A stretch of 64,000 nucleotides of DNA from Palsa-504 sp963808315 (GTDB lineage Bacteria > Actinomycetota > Actinomycetes > Streptosporangiales > Streptosporangiaceae). Positions 16,500 through 26,278 of the stretch are shown here, in pieces (the first letter of the stretch is position 1; every line of letters begins with the position of its first letter). The stretch is from NCBI GenBank assembly GCA_963808315.1, contig CAWEFK010000010.1, forward strand, positions 62,001 to 126,000, in the 5' to 3' direction. The notes beneath the pieces were generated by a model. It saw nothing but the letters and a program-made list of their open reading frames with translations, did no database searches and had not been told where the DNA came from. A program made the translations under genes and the position numbers.

Positions 16500-18152
16500 A
16501 TGACAGGACTGACCTCCTCGGAGGATTCAGCGTCGAGTCCGCGGGCTCAGCTCGCGCCGGGTGCCGCGCCGCGAGTGCGGGAGGGCACGGTCCCCCCGGA
16601 CCAGACGACGCGCGTCCTGGCCTGGTCAGCCGGGACGGCCATCGGCGTGGCCATCCTGATCATGATCGGCGTGTCGGCCGCGGGGCCGAGCGCGGCGGTC
16701 GCCGCGATGCCGCGGCCCGCGGCGGGCCCGCCGTGGTGGCTTTCCCACCGGCTGTCACCGGGACTTGTGACCGTCGCCCTGTGGGCGGCGGCGGTCGTGG
16801 GCTGCGGTGGCGTGATCGCGGGCCTGGCCGCGGTGGCGCGCGGCGTGCGGCCGTCCGCGCGGCTGCTCCTGGTGGGATCCCTGGTCGCGGCGGCCGTGTT
16901 GACCGTGCTGCCGCCCGCGGGGTCCACGGACGTGATCAGCTATGCGATCGACGGCAGGATCGTCGTGACCGGCCACAACCCCTACGTGATGACGCCCGGG
17001 CAGCTCAAGCGCACGGGGGATCCGATCGCCAGGCTCGCGCCGCGCACGTGGGTGAACACCCCGTCGATTTACGGTCCTCTGGCCACGGCGGAGGAATGGG
17101 CCGCGGCGGAACTGGGCGGCACGTCGGCGGCCCGGATCACCTTCTGGCTGAAGCTGTGGAACGCGCTCGCCTTCGGCGCGACGGCTCTGGCCCTGGACCG
17201 GCTGCTCCGTTCCGATCCCGCCAGGCGGGCGCGAGCCCACCTGCTGTGGTCGGTGAACCCGCTCATCTTGTGGGCGATGATCGCCGGCGGCCACATCGAC
17301 GGGGTGGCCACGGCCCTTGGCTTTTGCGGCCTGCTCGTGCTGCGGGAACGCGGGCCGGACGGGGTCAGCAGCGGGGCCATCAGCGGGGTCAGCAGCGGAG
17401 CCATCAGCGGGGCCAGCAGCGGAGCCATCAGCGGGGCCAGGACCTTCGCCGCGGGGCTGCTGGTCGGCGCGGCGACGGCCTGCAAGGTCACGTTCGGCCT
17501 GTTCGGCATCGGCGTCCTATGGGCGTGCCGCAGGTCGCCGCTCGCGCTGGCCGGAGCGCTGGCCGGGCTCCTGGTGGCCCTGGTGCCCGGGTACGCGATC
17601 GCGGGCCGCGCCGCGGTCAAGGCCCTCGCGGCCCGGACCCAGGGCGCGACCTCGGACAACTTTTACCAGCTGATCTACCGTCCGTTCGGCTACGTGGCCT
17701 CCGCGACCTCGGCGCCAGCCGGCCTGACGGCAGCCGCCGCGCTCGTGGTCCTCGGCCTGGCGGCCCTGACCCTGTGGCGGCTTCCGGACCCCGAGGGCTT
17801 GGCTGGCCTGCCCGCCGTCCGTCCCGCGCTGGCGCTCAGCCTCGCGTGGCTCTTCGCCTGGCCGTTCCAGCGGCCCTGGTACGACGTGATGGTGATCTGC
17901 CTGCTCGCGCTGTATCCGGCGTCCAGGCTCGACGGGGTCGTCCTGGTGCGCTTGCTCGCCGGGACGACCGTCTACACCCTCGCCAAGGACGTGACGCTGG
18001 CCCCGCAGTGGCTTAACACCGTATTTCTGGACAACGTGACCTACCTAGCGCCTGCCATCCGCCTCGCCGCCGTCCTCGCGCTCGCCTGGTTCTGCCTGTC
18101 CGGATCCTGGCGCTGGCGGTCGGGGCCTGCCGTTGAACCGCCCGCAGGCTGA
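16500..18152 (+). CDS. GT-C mannosyltransferase-like membrane protein (MptA/MptB type)
   Basis: 550 residues with about 12 membrane helices. The external loop after the third helix carries AGSTDVISYAIDGRIVV, then TGHNPYVMTPGQLKRTGDPI. The Asp of STD and the NPY element are the pattern of polyprenyl-phosphomannose-dependent alpha-1,6-mannosyltransferases. LLWSVNPLILWAMIAGGHID and RPFGYV are further family features. A Gly/Ser loop (residues about 288-312) is encoded by a 24-bp tandem repeat. A TTGACA at 16454-16459 could be a -35 element, but I see no convincing -10. The substrate is inferred from family pattern. Confidence 0.7.
   Translation: MTGLTSSEDSASSPRAQLAPGAAPRVREGTVPPDQTTRVLAWSAGTAIGVAILIMIGVSAAGPSAAVAAMPRPAAGPPWWLSHRLSPGLVTVALWAAAVVGCGGVIAGLAAVARGVRPSARLLLVGSLVAAAVLTVLPPAGSTDVISYAIDGRIVVTGHNPYVMTPGQLKRTGDPIARLAPRTWVNTPSIYGPLATAEEWAAAELGGTSAARITFWLKLWNALAFGATALALDRLLRSDPARRARAHLLWSVNPLILWAMIAGGHIDGVATALGFCGLLVLRERGPDGVSSGAISGVSSGAISGASSGAISGARTFAAGLLVGAATACKVTFGLFGIGVLWACRRSPLALAGALAGLLVALVPGYAIAGRAAVKALAARTQGATSDNFYQLIYRPFGYVASATSAPAGLTAAAALVVLGLAALTLWRLPDPEGLAGLPAVRPALALSLAWLFAWPFQRPWYDVMVICLLALYPASRLDGVVLVRLLAGTTVYTLAKDVTLAPQWLNTVFLDNVTYLAPAIRLAAVLALAWFCLSGSWRWRSGPAVEPPAG
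17361..17432 (+). repeat. three tandem 24-bp units inside the mannosyltransferase-like gene
   Basis: Three 24-bp copies begin at 17361, 17385 and 17409, differing at one or two bases each. They encode GVSSGAIS, GVSSGAIS and GASSGAIS in a loop between membrane helices. Unit number may vary between strains by slippage. Confidence 0.9.
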
Positions 18153-18369
18153 CCGTGGTCCTGGTCGGCCTGCCCGCTACCCAAACCGGCCATGGAGTTC
18201 TGATTCCCGTAATTCTGACTTCCTAAGACGATTAGAATCACCAAACGCGGACCACGGTCGGCCGTCGCCTACGCGCGTGGTCGGCCAGGACGCGGGGCGT
18301 GGCCTGGACGGAGCAGCGAAACCGCACGTCGAGGTGGCAATAGGCAAACTCCAAGGTTAGGTCTTCCGA

Positions 18370-19968
18370 GTGACTGTGGACAGCGCACCACCCACGGCAC
18401 GGCCGCATGCTGGCCGCCGGGAGAGCAGGAGGCCGTCCCGGCACCTGGTCGCGGTGGGGATGCTGACCGCCCTGATGGCCTTCGGCTACTCCGCGTTCTC
18501 GCTCATCCTCAACTACACGTTCCAGACCTCGTCCTATGATCTTGTGATCTTTGACGAGGCCGTGCGCTCGTACGCACACTTCGAGCCGGGAATCTCGGTC
18601 ATCAAGGGCCTGCACAACAACTTCGGCCCGCACTTCTCCGTCCTCGGCGACCACTGGTCGCCGATCCTCGCGTCGCTGGCCCCGCTGTACTGGGTCTTCA
18701 ACAGCCCGGAGACGCTTCTCGTGGCCCAGGCGGTGCTGTTCGCGCTCGCGGTCCCGCCGTTGTGGCTGTTTACCCGCCGGGCGTTCGGCGGCGGCCGCAA
18801 GGCCACCATCGCGGCGTACCTGGTAGCGGTGGCGTACGGACTGAGCTGGCCGATCGCCTCGGCGGCCGCCTTCGACTTCCATGAGGTCGCGTTCGCCCCT
18901 GTGCTGATGGCGGTGGCGCTCGAGCGCCTGCAGGCGGGCCGCCTGCGGACCGCGCTGATCGCGCTGGCCCTGCTGCTCCTGGTCAAAGAGGACATGGGCC
19001 TGGTCGTGGCCGGGATCGGGGTCTACCTCGCCGTGACGCGCCCCCACGCGGTGAGCAGGCAGCGACTCCTGGGTCTCGCCCTCATCGTTCTCGGCGTGGC
19101 CGACACCTGGGTGGCGACCTATCTGCTGATCCCGGCCTTCGGCGGCCGCTCCGACTACTACTGGGCGTACGGCGCACTCGGCCAGAACGTGCCGCAGGTC
19201 CTAGAGCATATCGTGGCTCATCCCCTCGGCGCGCTGCGGCTGATGATCACCCCGGGGGTCAAGCTCGACACCATACTGTGGCTGCTGGCCCCGTTCTGCT
19301 TTCTCCCGCTGCTGTCGCCCATCACGGTCGCGGTCATACCGCTCCTGGTGGAACGGATGATGCAGGACCAGTTCCCGAACTGGTGGGTTACCGCCTACCA
19401 CTACAACGCCTACCTGGTCATCATCCTGGCCTGCGGCGCCGTTGACGGTGCCGCCCGGCTGGACCGGTGGGTGACGCGGGCCAGGCAGGACCGCGTCCTG
19501 GCCGGGACGCCGGCCCGGGTGCGGGCGGACCGGAGCGCGGGCACGGTGGCGCTCGTCTCCGCCGTCGCGTTCTGCGGCGTGGCCGTCTTCCTGGTGCCCA
19601 AATTCGCGCTCGGCGCGGCCCTGCACTCGTCGTTCTACCACCGGGACGCGGAGGAGAGGAACGCCGCCGCCGCGGTCGCCGCGGTGCCGAGCGGCGTCAC
19701 CGTCGAGGCGGTGAACCGCCTCGGTCCCCACCTCTCCGGGCGAGATACCGTCCTGCTCTGGGACGGTGACGGCGGGTCGCCGGTGTATCCGCCGTGGGTG
19801 CTCGCGGCCACGGTGGGGCGGCAGTTCACGTTCCGCTCCGTCGAGCAGCAGGACCAACGTCTCGCGCTGCTCAAGAAGCACGGCTACGTGACCGTTTTCG
19901 ACCACGGAGGTTTTATCGTGCTGCACAGTCCCGGTGCGAGTACACCCGGGGCGGAGTCCGCGGGATGA
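18370..19968 (+). CDS. DUF2079 polytopic membrane protein
   Basis: 532 residues from a GTG start. DUF2079 proteins are large membrane proteins of GT-C-like topology with no proven reaction. Evidence is the N-terminal YDLVIFDEAVRSYAHF, then IKGLHNNFGPHFSVLGDHW and SPILASLAPLYWVF, which is the DUF2079 core, with about 9-10 helices and a soluble C-terminal region of about 110 residues. The FDEA and GDHW elements face outside in the expected topology. The stop overlaps the start of the next gene (ATGA), so the two are translationally coupled. Confidence 0.85.
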   Translation: MTVDSAPPTARPHAGRRESRRPSRHLVAVGMLTALMAFGYSAFSLILNYTFQTSSYDLVIFDEAVRSYAHFEPGISVIKGLHNNFGPHFSVLGDHWSPILASLAPLYWVFNSPETLLVAQAVLFALAVPPLWLFTRRAFGGGRKATIAAYLVAVAYGLSWPIASAAAFDFHEVAFAPVLMAVALERLQAGRLRTALIALALLLLVKEDMGLVVAGIGVYLAVTRPHAVSRQRLLGLALIVLGVADTWVATYLLIPAFGGRSDYYWAYGALGQNVPQVLEHIVAHPLGALRLMITPGVKLDTILWLLAPFCFLPLLSPITVAVIPLLVERMMQDQFPNWWVTAYHYNAYLVIILACGAVDGAARLDRWVTRARQDRVLAGTPARVRADRSAGTVALVSAVAFCGVAVFLVPKFALGAALHSSFYHRDAEERNAAAAVAAVPSGVTVEAVNRLGPHLSGRDTVLLWDGDGGSPVYPPWVLAATVGRQFTFRSVEQQDQRLALLKKHGYVTVFDHGGFIVLHSPGASTPGAESAG

Positions 19969-22139
19969 GCGTCGGCGCCCAGCCGGGGACCGCCGGCCCG
20001 TCCGCCGCCAACGCCGCGGACCACGGGCCGGACGCTGGCGCGCCGGACGCCGCCGGACGGCTGCTCGGGCGGCTGACCGTGCTACCCGCGCTGCTCGCGA
20101 TGTCCTGGCTGCTGGCCGGGTTCCCGCTGCTGTACTTCGGCCATTTCACGCCGGTCCTCACGCTGCTGCTCTCGGTTCTGGTCGCGCTGGTGCTTGTGCC
20201 GCTCGGGCTGCGCTGGATTCCCAGTCCGCCGCCGGCGGCCTGGCCCCAGTGGCCCGCGCACCAGCCGGAGAACACGCGCTCACAGCACAAGAAGCGCACG
20301 CCCTGGTGGTCAATCGCCGCCGTGCTGGCGATCGCGATTGCCTTCGGCATCGACCAGGGGATCTACCACTCGCAGTTCATCATCGTGATGCGTGACCCGG
20401 CGTCCTACTTCCAGTTCGCGGAGTGGATCTCCCGGCACGGCTCGCTGCCGATCCCGCAGGACCGCGCGGCCTTCGGCGCCGCGCATAACAGCAGCTTCGG
20501 CTTCGCCAGCTTCGCCTACTACCAGGTCGGCAACACCGTCGTTCCGCAGTTCATGGCCGGGCTGCCGATGGTGCTCGCGGGCGCGCTGTGGATCGGCGGC
20601 GGGAACGCCGCGCTGCTGGCGGCGCCGATCCTCGGGGCCGCGGCGCTGCTCACCTTTGGCGGGCTGGTCGCCCGGTTGGTCGGGCCGCGCTGGGCGCCGC
20701 TGGCGGTGCTCGCCCTCGCGCTCTCCCTGCCTGAGCAGTTCACCAGCCGGTCGAACTACAGCGAGCCGCTGGCGCAGATCCTCTTCCTGGGCGGCCTCTG
20801 CCTGGTCATCGATTCCCTGAACCGGAACCGGGCCAGCGGCGACCGGGTCATCGCAGCGATCGCGGGCCTCGCCCTCGGCCTGACCGTGCTGGTGCGCATC
20901 GACGGGGCAAACGACATCCTGCCGCTAGCCCCGTACTGCGGGCTGCTGCTCCTGGGCAGGCGCCGGCAGACCCTGCCGCTGATCGGCGGCCTAGTGGTCG
21001 GCGGGGCTTACGGCATCATCGACGGACTGGTGTTGTCCCGGCCGTACCTGGCGACCAACAAGTCCTCGCTGGTGCTGCTGGCGCTGGCGAGCGCCTTCGT
21101 GCTCGTCATGACGTTGCTGGCGCTGCCGCTGTTCTGGAACCGGGGCCTGCCGGAGGTGAAGGGGAGGTGGCTGCCGGACGCCGCGTCGGCGCTGACCGTT
21201 CTCATCGTGCTCGCCTTCGCCATCCGCCCATATGTGCATCTAGCGCGCGCCGCGATGAACAAGGCCAGCAGGCAGTCCATAGCCGGGTACGAACGCGCTA
21301 ATCATCTGCCGATCGATCCGTCACGGACCTTCGCGGAGCTGAGCCTGCACTGGGTGTTCTGGTACATCGGCGTACCCGTGGTCATTCTCGCCACGATCGG
21401 CGCCGCGTTGCTGGTCCGGCGGTGCCTGCGCGGCCAGGCCACGCTGTGGACGCTGCCGCTTGCCACGTTCGCGTGGACCATCGTCACGTTCTTGTACCGG
21501 CCGGCGATCACCCCCGATCAGCCGTGGGCCAGCCGCAGGCTTGTCCCCGCCGTGCTGCCAGGCTTTATCCTGCTGGCGGTGTGGGCCTGCGCCTGGCTGA
21601 TCGGCTGGCTCAAACAGCACGGCTACGCCGGGGTACCCAGCATCGGCTCCGGAATAGTCCTCGCGGTCGCCCTGGTGTTGCCGGCCTCGATGACCACGTT
21701 CGGCCTCGGCGTCAAGACCGGCGGCCCGCTCGGGATCACGTTGACCGCGGACGGCCTGGCGTTCAAGACCACCTACGGCGGCGAACTCGGCGCGGTCTAC
21801 GGTATGTGCGCCGCGATCCCCAAGGGCTCGTCGGTCCTCATCATCGACGGCCCGGTCGCGGACCGGCTCGCCGAGACCGTCCGCGGGATGTGCGGTAACC
21901 CGACGGCCCGCGTCATGCCCTCGGTCTCGGTCGTCCGGTCGATTGTGCAGGATATCCAGCAAGCGGGGCGGCGGCCGGTGTTGCTAGCCGCCCAGGCATC
22001 CGAACTCGCGCCCTATCACGGGCTGGTGAAAAAGGTGATGGCACTGAGCACGACCATGGACAGCAGCACGCTGATGGGGCCGCCAAGGACCACCATTCCG
22101 CTCAAGCTGAGCGTCTGGATGTGGGAGCCCGCGCCATGA
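19965..22139 (+). CDS. large GT-C-like glycosyltransferase, polytopic
   Basis: 724 residues from ATG 19965, chosen because it overlaps the DUF2079 stop; an earlier in-frame TTG lies inside that gene. About 12-13 membrane helices. After helix 3 the external loop has VMRDPASYFQFAEWISRHGS and LPIPQDRAAFG, with an acidic residue near the membrane as in GT39/PMT-like proteins. The soluble C-terminal part has GGPLGITLTADGLAFKT and KGSSVLIIDGPVADRLAETV. Its stop overlaps the next GT2 gene (ATGA). Probably adds a sugar to a lipid-linked glycan or protein outside the membrane; acceptor unknown. Confidence 0.7.
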   Translation: MSVGAQPGTAGPSAANAADHGPDAGAPDAAGRLLGRLTVLPALLAMSWLLAGFPLLYFGHFTPVLTLLLSVLVALVLVPLGLRWIPSPPPAAWPQWPAHQPENTRSQHKKRTPWWSIAAVLAIAIAFGIDQGIYHSQFIIVMRDPASYFQFAEWISRHGSLPIPQDRAAFGAAHNSSFGFASFAYYQVGNTVVPQFMAGLPMVLAGALWIGGGNAALLAAPILGAAALLTFGGLVARLVGPRWAPLAVLALALSLPEQFTSRSNYSEPLAQILFLGGLCLVIDSLNRNRASGDRVIAAIAGLALGLTVLVRIDGANDILPLAPYCGLLLLGRRRQTLPLIGGLVVGGAYGIIDGLVLSRPYLATNKSSLVLLALASAFVLVMTLLALPLFWNRGLPEVKGRWLPDAASALTVLIVLAFAIRPYVHLARAAMNKASRQSIAGYERANHLPIDPSRTFAELSLHWVFWYIGVPVVILATIGAALLVRRCLRGQATLWTLPLATFAWTIVTFLYRPAITPDQPWASRRLVPAVLPGFILLAVWACAWLIGWLKQHGYAGVPSIGSGIVLAVALVLPASMTTFGLGVKTGGPLGITLTADGLAFKTTYGGELGAVYGMCAAIPKGSSVLIIDGPVADRLAETVRGMCGNPTARVMPSVSVVRSIVQDIQQAGRRPVLLAAQASELAPYHGLVKKVMALSTTMDSSTLMGPPRTTIPLKLSVWMWEPAP

Positions 22140-23105
22140 CCGCATCCCTGGACGCACCGCGCGCCGTCCCGGCCGAGCCTGCCGTCCCGCTGCCCGCCGC
22201 GACCGATCCGCCGCAGCCTCCTTACGTCTCGATCGTCCTGCCCTGCTACAACGAGCAGGGGCACGTGGCGGCCGAGGTGGCGCGGATCTGCGCGGCCATG
22301 GACGCGAGCGGCTACCGCTACGAGCTGCTCGCGTTCGACGACGCCTCTACCGACGAGACGCTGGCCCGTCTGCACGAGGTCGCGCCGCGGTTCCCGCACC
22401 TGGAGATCGTGCCTTTCCGCCGCAACGGAGGGTCCGGCACCATCCGCCGCATCGGCACCCAGCGGGCCCGGGGCGAGATCGTCGTGTGGACCGACGCCGA
22501 CATGACGTATCCGAACGAGCGGATTCCCGAGCTGGTCCAGATGCTGCGAGAAGGATCCGGACGTGGACCAGGTGGTGGGGGCGCGGACCAGCGAGCAGGG
22601 CACGCACAAGCTGCTGCGGGTACCGGCCAAGTGGCTCATCCGCAAGCTCGCGGAAAGGCTCACCAACGCTCAGATCCCCGACCTGAACTCCGGGCTCAGG
22701 GCCTTCCGGCGCCAGGTCGCACAGCCGTACCTTCGGCTGCTGCCGCCCGGGTTTTCCTGCGTCACCACGATCACCGTCGCGTTCCTGTCCAACCAGCACG
22801 AGGTGCGGTACGTGCCGATCGAGTACGCCAAGCGGTCCGGGACCTCGAAGTTCAAGGTCTTCAAGGACGCCTACCGGTACATCCTGCAAGTGCTGCGGAT
22901 GGTGATGTACTTCAACCCGCTCAAGGTGCTGATGCCGGTGGCGTTGTTCCTGCTCGGGCTCGGCATCGCCAAGGGCGTCTACGACATGGTCGTGCACCCG
23001 CTGCTCTTCGCGGTCAATACCGTCCTGATCTTCGTCACCGGGCTGCTCATCGCCTCTCTCGCGCTGCTCGCCGACCTGATCGTCCGGTCGAGGGGAGACG
23101 TCTGA
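22136..23105 (+). CDS. GT2 polyprenyl-phosphate glycosyltransferase with C-terminal membrane anchor (one-base frameshift)
   Basis: The N-terminal catalytic part is YVSIVLPCYNEQGHVAAEVA, FDDASTDETLARL and VVWTDADMTYPNERIPELVQ, the standard GT2 nucleotide-sugar and metal motifs. The frame then breaks near 22548-22555. In the shifted frame the protein continues DVDQVVGARTSEQGTHKLL, IPDLNSGLRAFRR and YAKRSGTSKFKVFKDAYRY. It ends with two hydrophobic helices (about 22910-23090) before the stop at 23105. Restored length is about 323 residues. This DPM1/ArnC-like layout makes lipid-phosphate-sugar donors for GT-C enzymes such as the one just upstream. The shift is probably a sequencing error. Confidence 0.8.
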
Positions 23106-23143
23106 TCAACGCCAGCAAGGGTGGCCCGGAGCCACGGTGGCGG

Positions 23144-25079
23144 TCAGCTGGCTGGTCCCTCCGTGCCCTGGGTCGCCGCCCCTGAGCGAGCCAGCACGAG
23201 CAGACCCGTCCCGTTGTTCGGGAAGGCTCGCTCCATCAACCGGAACGGTGCGGTCCCCCACCGGGTGACGGCACCCTGCAGGGCGCTCGACGGCTGGAGC
23301 AGCCGGCCGGATCCGGCGGTCCGGTCGGCCACCGACGTGGACCGGCCTGCGGCGAGCCGCCGTCGGCCGACCTGGTTGCGTACGGCTTCCAGCAGGTAGC
23401 CGAGCGGGAAGCCGTACTGCCGCACCTGGATCTCGGTGAAACCGCACCGGGTCAGCAGGGCCGTCATGGCGGCCGGATCGTAGCGGCGGAAGTGGCCGAC
23501 CAGCTCGTCGCCTGGGCCGAACCGTGCTGGTGCGCCGGGACCGACAGCAGCAGCCACCCGCCCGGCGCGCAGTCGCGTCGCCCACTCCTTCAGCGCCGCC
23601 GCGTCGTCCTCGATGTGCTCGAGCACCTCGAAGGCGCACACCAGGTCGAACCGGTCGTCCCCGAGTTCCTGCACCGTGATATTGCGGACCTCGCCCGCCC
23701 GGCCGCGCCGAACCGCGTCTTCGCCACCGACCAGGACTCCGGGTCCGGCTCGACACCGAGGTACCGGTAGCGCTGCGCCAGCCGGGCGCCGAGCGCACCC
23801 TGGCCGCATCCGATCTCCAGCACGTCGCTGATGCCGGCGGGGAGTATCCGCTTGATCAGCTCGTAGCGCAGCCAGGCGTTCGGCGTCAGGGGCGCTGCGA
23901 CGGTAACATCCGCGCGCGCCTTCGCTGCCGTGGTACCGGGGACCATGCCAGTCACCTCATTCAGGGAGTGTGCGGTCGAGGTGGTGCCCCTGGCCGCGAG
24001 TTCGTCGGTGAGCGGCACCACGATCTGCTCGGGTATGAAACGTTCTCTGGCCACCTCGTACGCCTGCTGGCGCAGCCGGGCCAGTTCGCCGCGGTCACCG
24101 GCCAGCCGCAGCAAGGCCGCGGCCAGTGCGTCCGGATCACCGGGCGGCACCAGGACGCCCGCCCCGGCCAGGGACCGCCGCTGCGGTGCGGTGTCCGAGG
24201 TCACGATAGCGCACCCGGCCGCAGCACCCTGGAACACCTTGTTCGGCACCACCCGGAGCGCTTTGTCCCCGGCGCCGAAGATACCGAGGCAGACGTCATG
24301 GCTGGCGACCAGCGCGGGCAGTTCGGTGGCGGGCACCCAGTCCAGCCAGCGGACCGCGTCGTTGCTCGCTGCCGCGGCCATCGTCGCGGCCTTGTCCTGG
24401 CCATCGCCGATCATGGTGACTTCGATGGGCTCCCCGGCGATCCGGCTGAGCGCGGCACCGATGACCGGTCCACCCTGCAGCGGGGTGTAGAGGCCGTAGA
24501 AAACCACCCGCAGTGGCTGGCCGGCGTCCTCCTGCCGGGGCGGGCTGGCCGCCAGCTGCCACGCCGATGGTGCGCCCACAGGTATCACGACCGCCTGGGC
24601 CTGGTACCGTTCCGGCAGGCAGGCCAGGTGCTCCTCGGTGTCCACGACGATGATGTCGGCTGCCCGCAGGGCGCCGGCGTCGATCGCCCGCAGCAAGACC
24701 AGGCGCGCGACCCGCCCAGCCGCCGGTCCCGCGCGGTGTCGCTGGCACTGGTCAGATGGTCGAGCACCACCGGTACCCGGCGGAAGAGAAACCGGGCCAG
24801 GTGGACGTCGAAGTGGCCGAGGTAGCCGACGAGCACCACATCAGGTGCGGGCAGCCGGCGAGCAGTCCTGGTCAAGGTCGCCCAGCGCTGTGCAAGGCGG
24901 ACCAGCAGGGCCGGCGCTCGCCACGGATGCGCCAGCATGTCCACTCTGGCCGCCGTGTCCAGGCCCAGCGGTGCGTTGCATTCGGTCACCTCGATGCCGT
25001 GGGCACGCAGACCCTCGGCGATCGTGGCGATTCTCGGATGCAGCGAAGTGTCGTAGGTGCCAAAGAGCAATGCGCGCAT
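23144..25079 (-). CDS. GT-B glycosyltransferase joined to a SAM methyltransferase (several frameshifts)
   Basis: From ATG 25079: RALLFGTYDTSLHPRIATIA and an N-terminal GT-B domain. After a shift near 24714 (a run of G one base short) come a C-terminal GT-B domain (VVFYGLYTPLQGGPVIGAAL, DKALRVVPNKVFQGAAAGCA) and, with no stop, a class I methyltransferase (ISDVLEIGCGQGALGARLAQ). That part needs a shift near 23695 to read ITVQELGDDRFDLVCAFEVL and two compensating shifts near 23560 and 23525 (WLLLSVPAHQ region) before ending at 23144. The methyltransferase could be a separate gene from ATG 23943 (MVPGTTAAKARAD), which is preceded by GAGGTG. Whether it is one protein or two is open. Convergent with the GT2 gene. 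Confidence 0.6.
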
Positions 25080-25162
25080 GATCCCAGTTACTCTAGTTTC
25101 CCCGGTTGTATCGGCACCTAGAAATCACGGAATGACAAGGCCGCTAAGCTAGGCTGGGCGCC

Positions 25163-26188
25163 ATGACGGACCGCCCCACGATATCGGGTTACCCGCCCGC
25201 CTTGGCCGCGGCCGTGCCGCCCGGCGCTGACAGCGAGCCGCCCCAGGCAGGCGGGGCGGTGTGGACCGTGGCCAAGCGGATCCTCACCGGTCGTCCGGTC
25301 CGCTGGGGATTTGCCGCCGCCACGGTCGCTCTAGGCGGCTACGCGGTGGCCGGCGAATGGACTGGCGTGCGGGCCGCGCTCGCCAGCATCGGTGCGCTGA
25401 CGGTAGCTGGCGCCATGGTCAGCGTCCTGATTGCCATGTTCGCGGCGATGCAGGTGTGGCGGGTGTTGCTCGCCGCGCTCGGGTCGCCGCTGCCGATCCG
25501 GATCGGGGCCCGGATCATGTTCGTCGGCCAGCTGGGAAAATATCTCCCCGGATCGGTGTGGCCGGTTCTGGCGCAGATGGAGCTGGGCAACGCGCACCGG
25601 GTGCCACGGCGTAACTCGGCGAGCGCCTCGGTGCTTACCATGCTCGTGACCCTACTCAGCGGGCTGCTTACCGCGCTGGTTACGTTGCCCTTCGTCGCGG
25701 GACTGACGTCCTACCGGTGGGCCTTCCTGGCCGCCCCTGCCCTGCTGGCCTGCCTGTACCCGAAGATACTCAACTTTGTCCTCGGACAGTTGTTCCGGCT
25801 GACCCGGCGGCCTCCGCTCGAGCAGCTGCTGACCGCGCGCGCGATCGCCACCTCGCTGGCCTGGTCGTTCGTGGCGTGGATCTTCTACGGTCTGCAAATC
25901 TGGCTGCTGGCCACGCGGCTAGGTGCGCCCCGCGGCACCGCAGTTCTCCTGGCCCTCGGCGGCTTCGCCTTCGCCTGGTGCGTGGGTTTCCTCGCCGTGT
26001 TCGCTCCGGCCGGGGCCGGCGTGCGGGAAGTGCTCCTCGTCGCCCTGCTCGGCCCGGTGATCGGAGTTGGCGCGGGCACCGCGGTGGCCCTGGTGTCCCG
26101 CGCTCTGACCACCATCGGTGACCTGCTGGCGGCCGCCGTAGCGGTCGTTTACTTCCGGCGGACCCGTCGTGTCAGCCAGCTCCTGTGA
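25163..26188 (+). CDS. LPG_synthase_TM / UPF0104-type integral membrane protein
   Basis: 341 residues and about 8 membrane helices after a 40-residue cytoplasmic tail. The conserved signature is FVGQLGKYLPGSVWPVLAQM, followed near the end by FAPAGAGVREVLLVALLG. Both are characteristic of the flippase-like membrane part of lysyl-phosphatidylglycerol synthases. No cytosolic aminoacyl-transferase domain is present, so this is the stand-alone form found in surface-glycan loci, where a lipid flippase role is suspected. It is divergent from the GT-B gene, with 83 bp between them. Confidence 0.8.
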   Translation: MTDRPTISGYPPALAAAVPPGADSEPPQAGGAVWTVAKRILTGRPVRWGFAAATVALGGYAVAGEWTGVRAALASIGALTVAGAMVSVLIAMFAAMQVWRVLLAALGSPLPIRIGARIMFVGQLGKYLPGSVWPVLAQMELGNAHRVPRRNSASASVLTMLVTLLSGLLTALVTLPFVAGLTSYRWAFLAAPALLACLYPKILNFVLGQLFRLTRRPPLEQLLTARAIATSLAWSFVAWIFYGLQIWLLATRLGAPRGTAVLLALGGFAFAWCVGFLAVFAPAGAGVREVLLVALLGPVIGVGAGTAVALVSRALTTIGDLLAAAVAVVYFRRTRRVSQLL

Positions 26189-26278
26189 GTCAGCTGAGGG
26201 ACGCCTGAATGCACGGCCCGGCCGCTCGGCCGTGCCAGTAGGCTAGCGGAGCTGACATCCACCACTCTTGAGGTTTTG

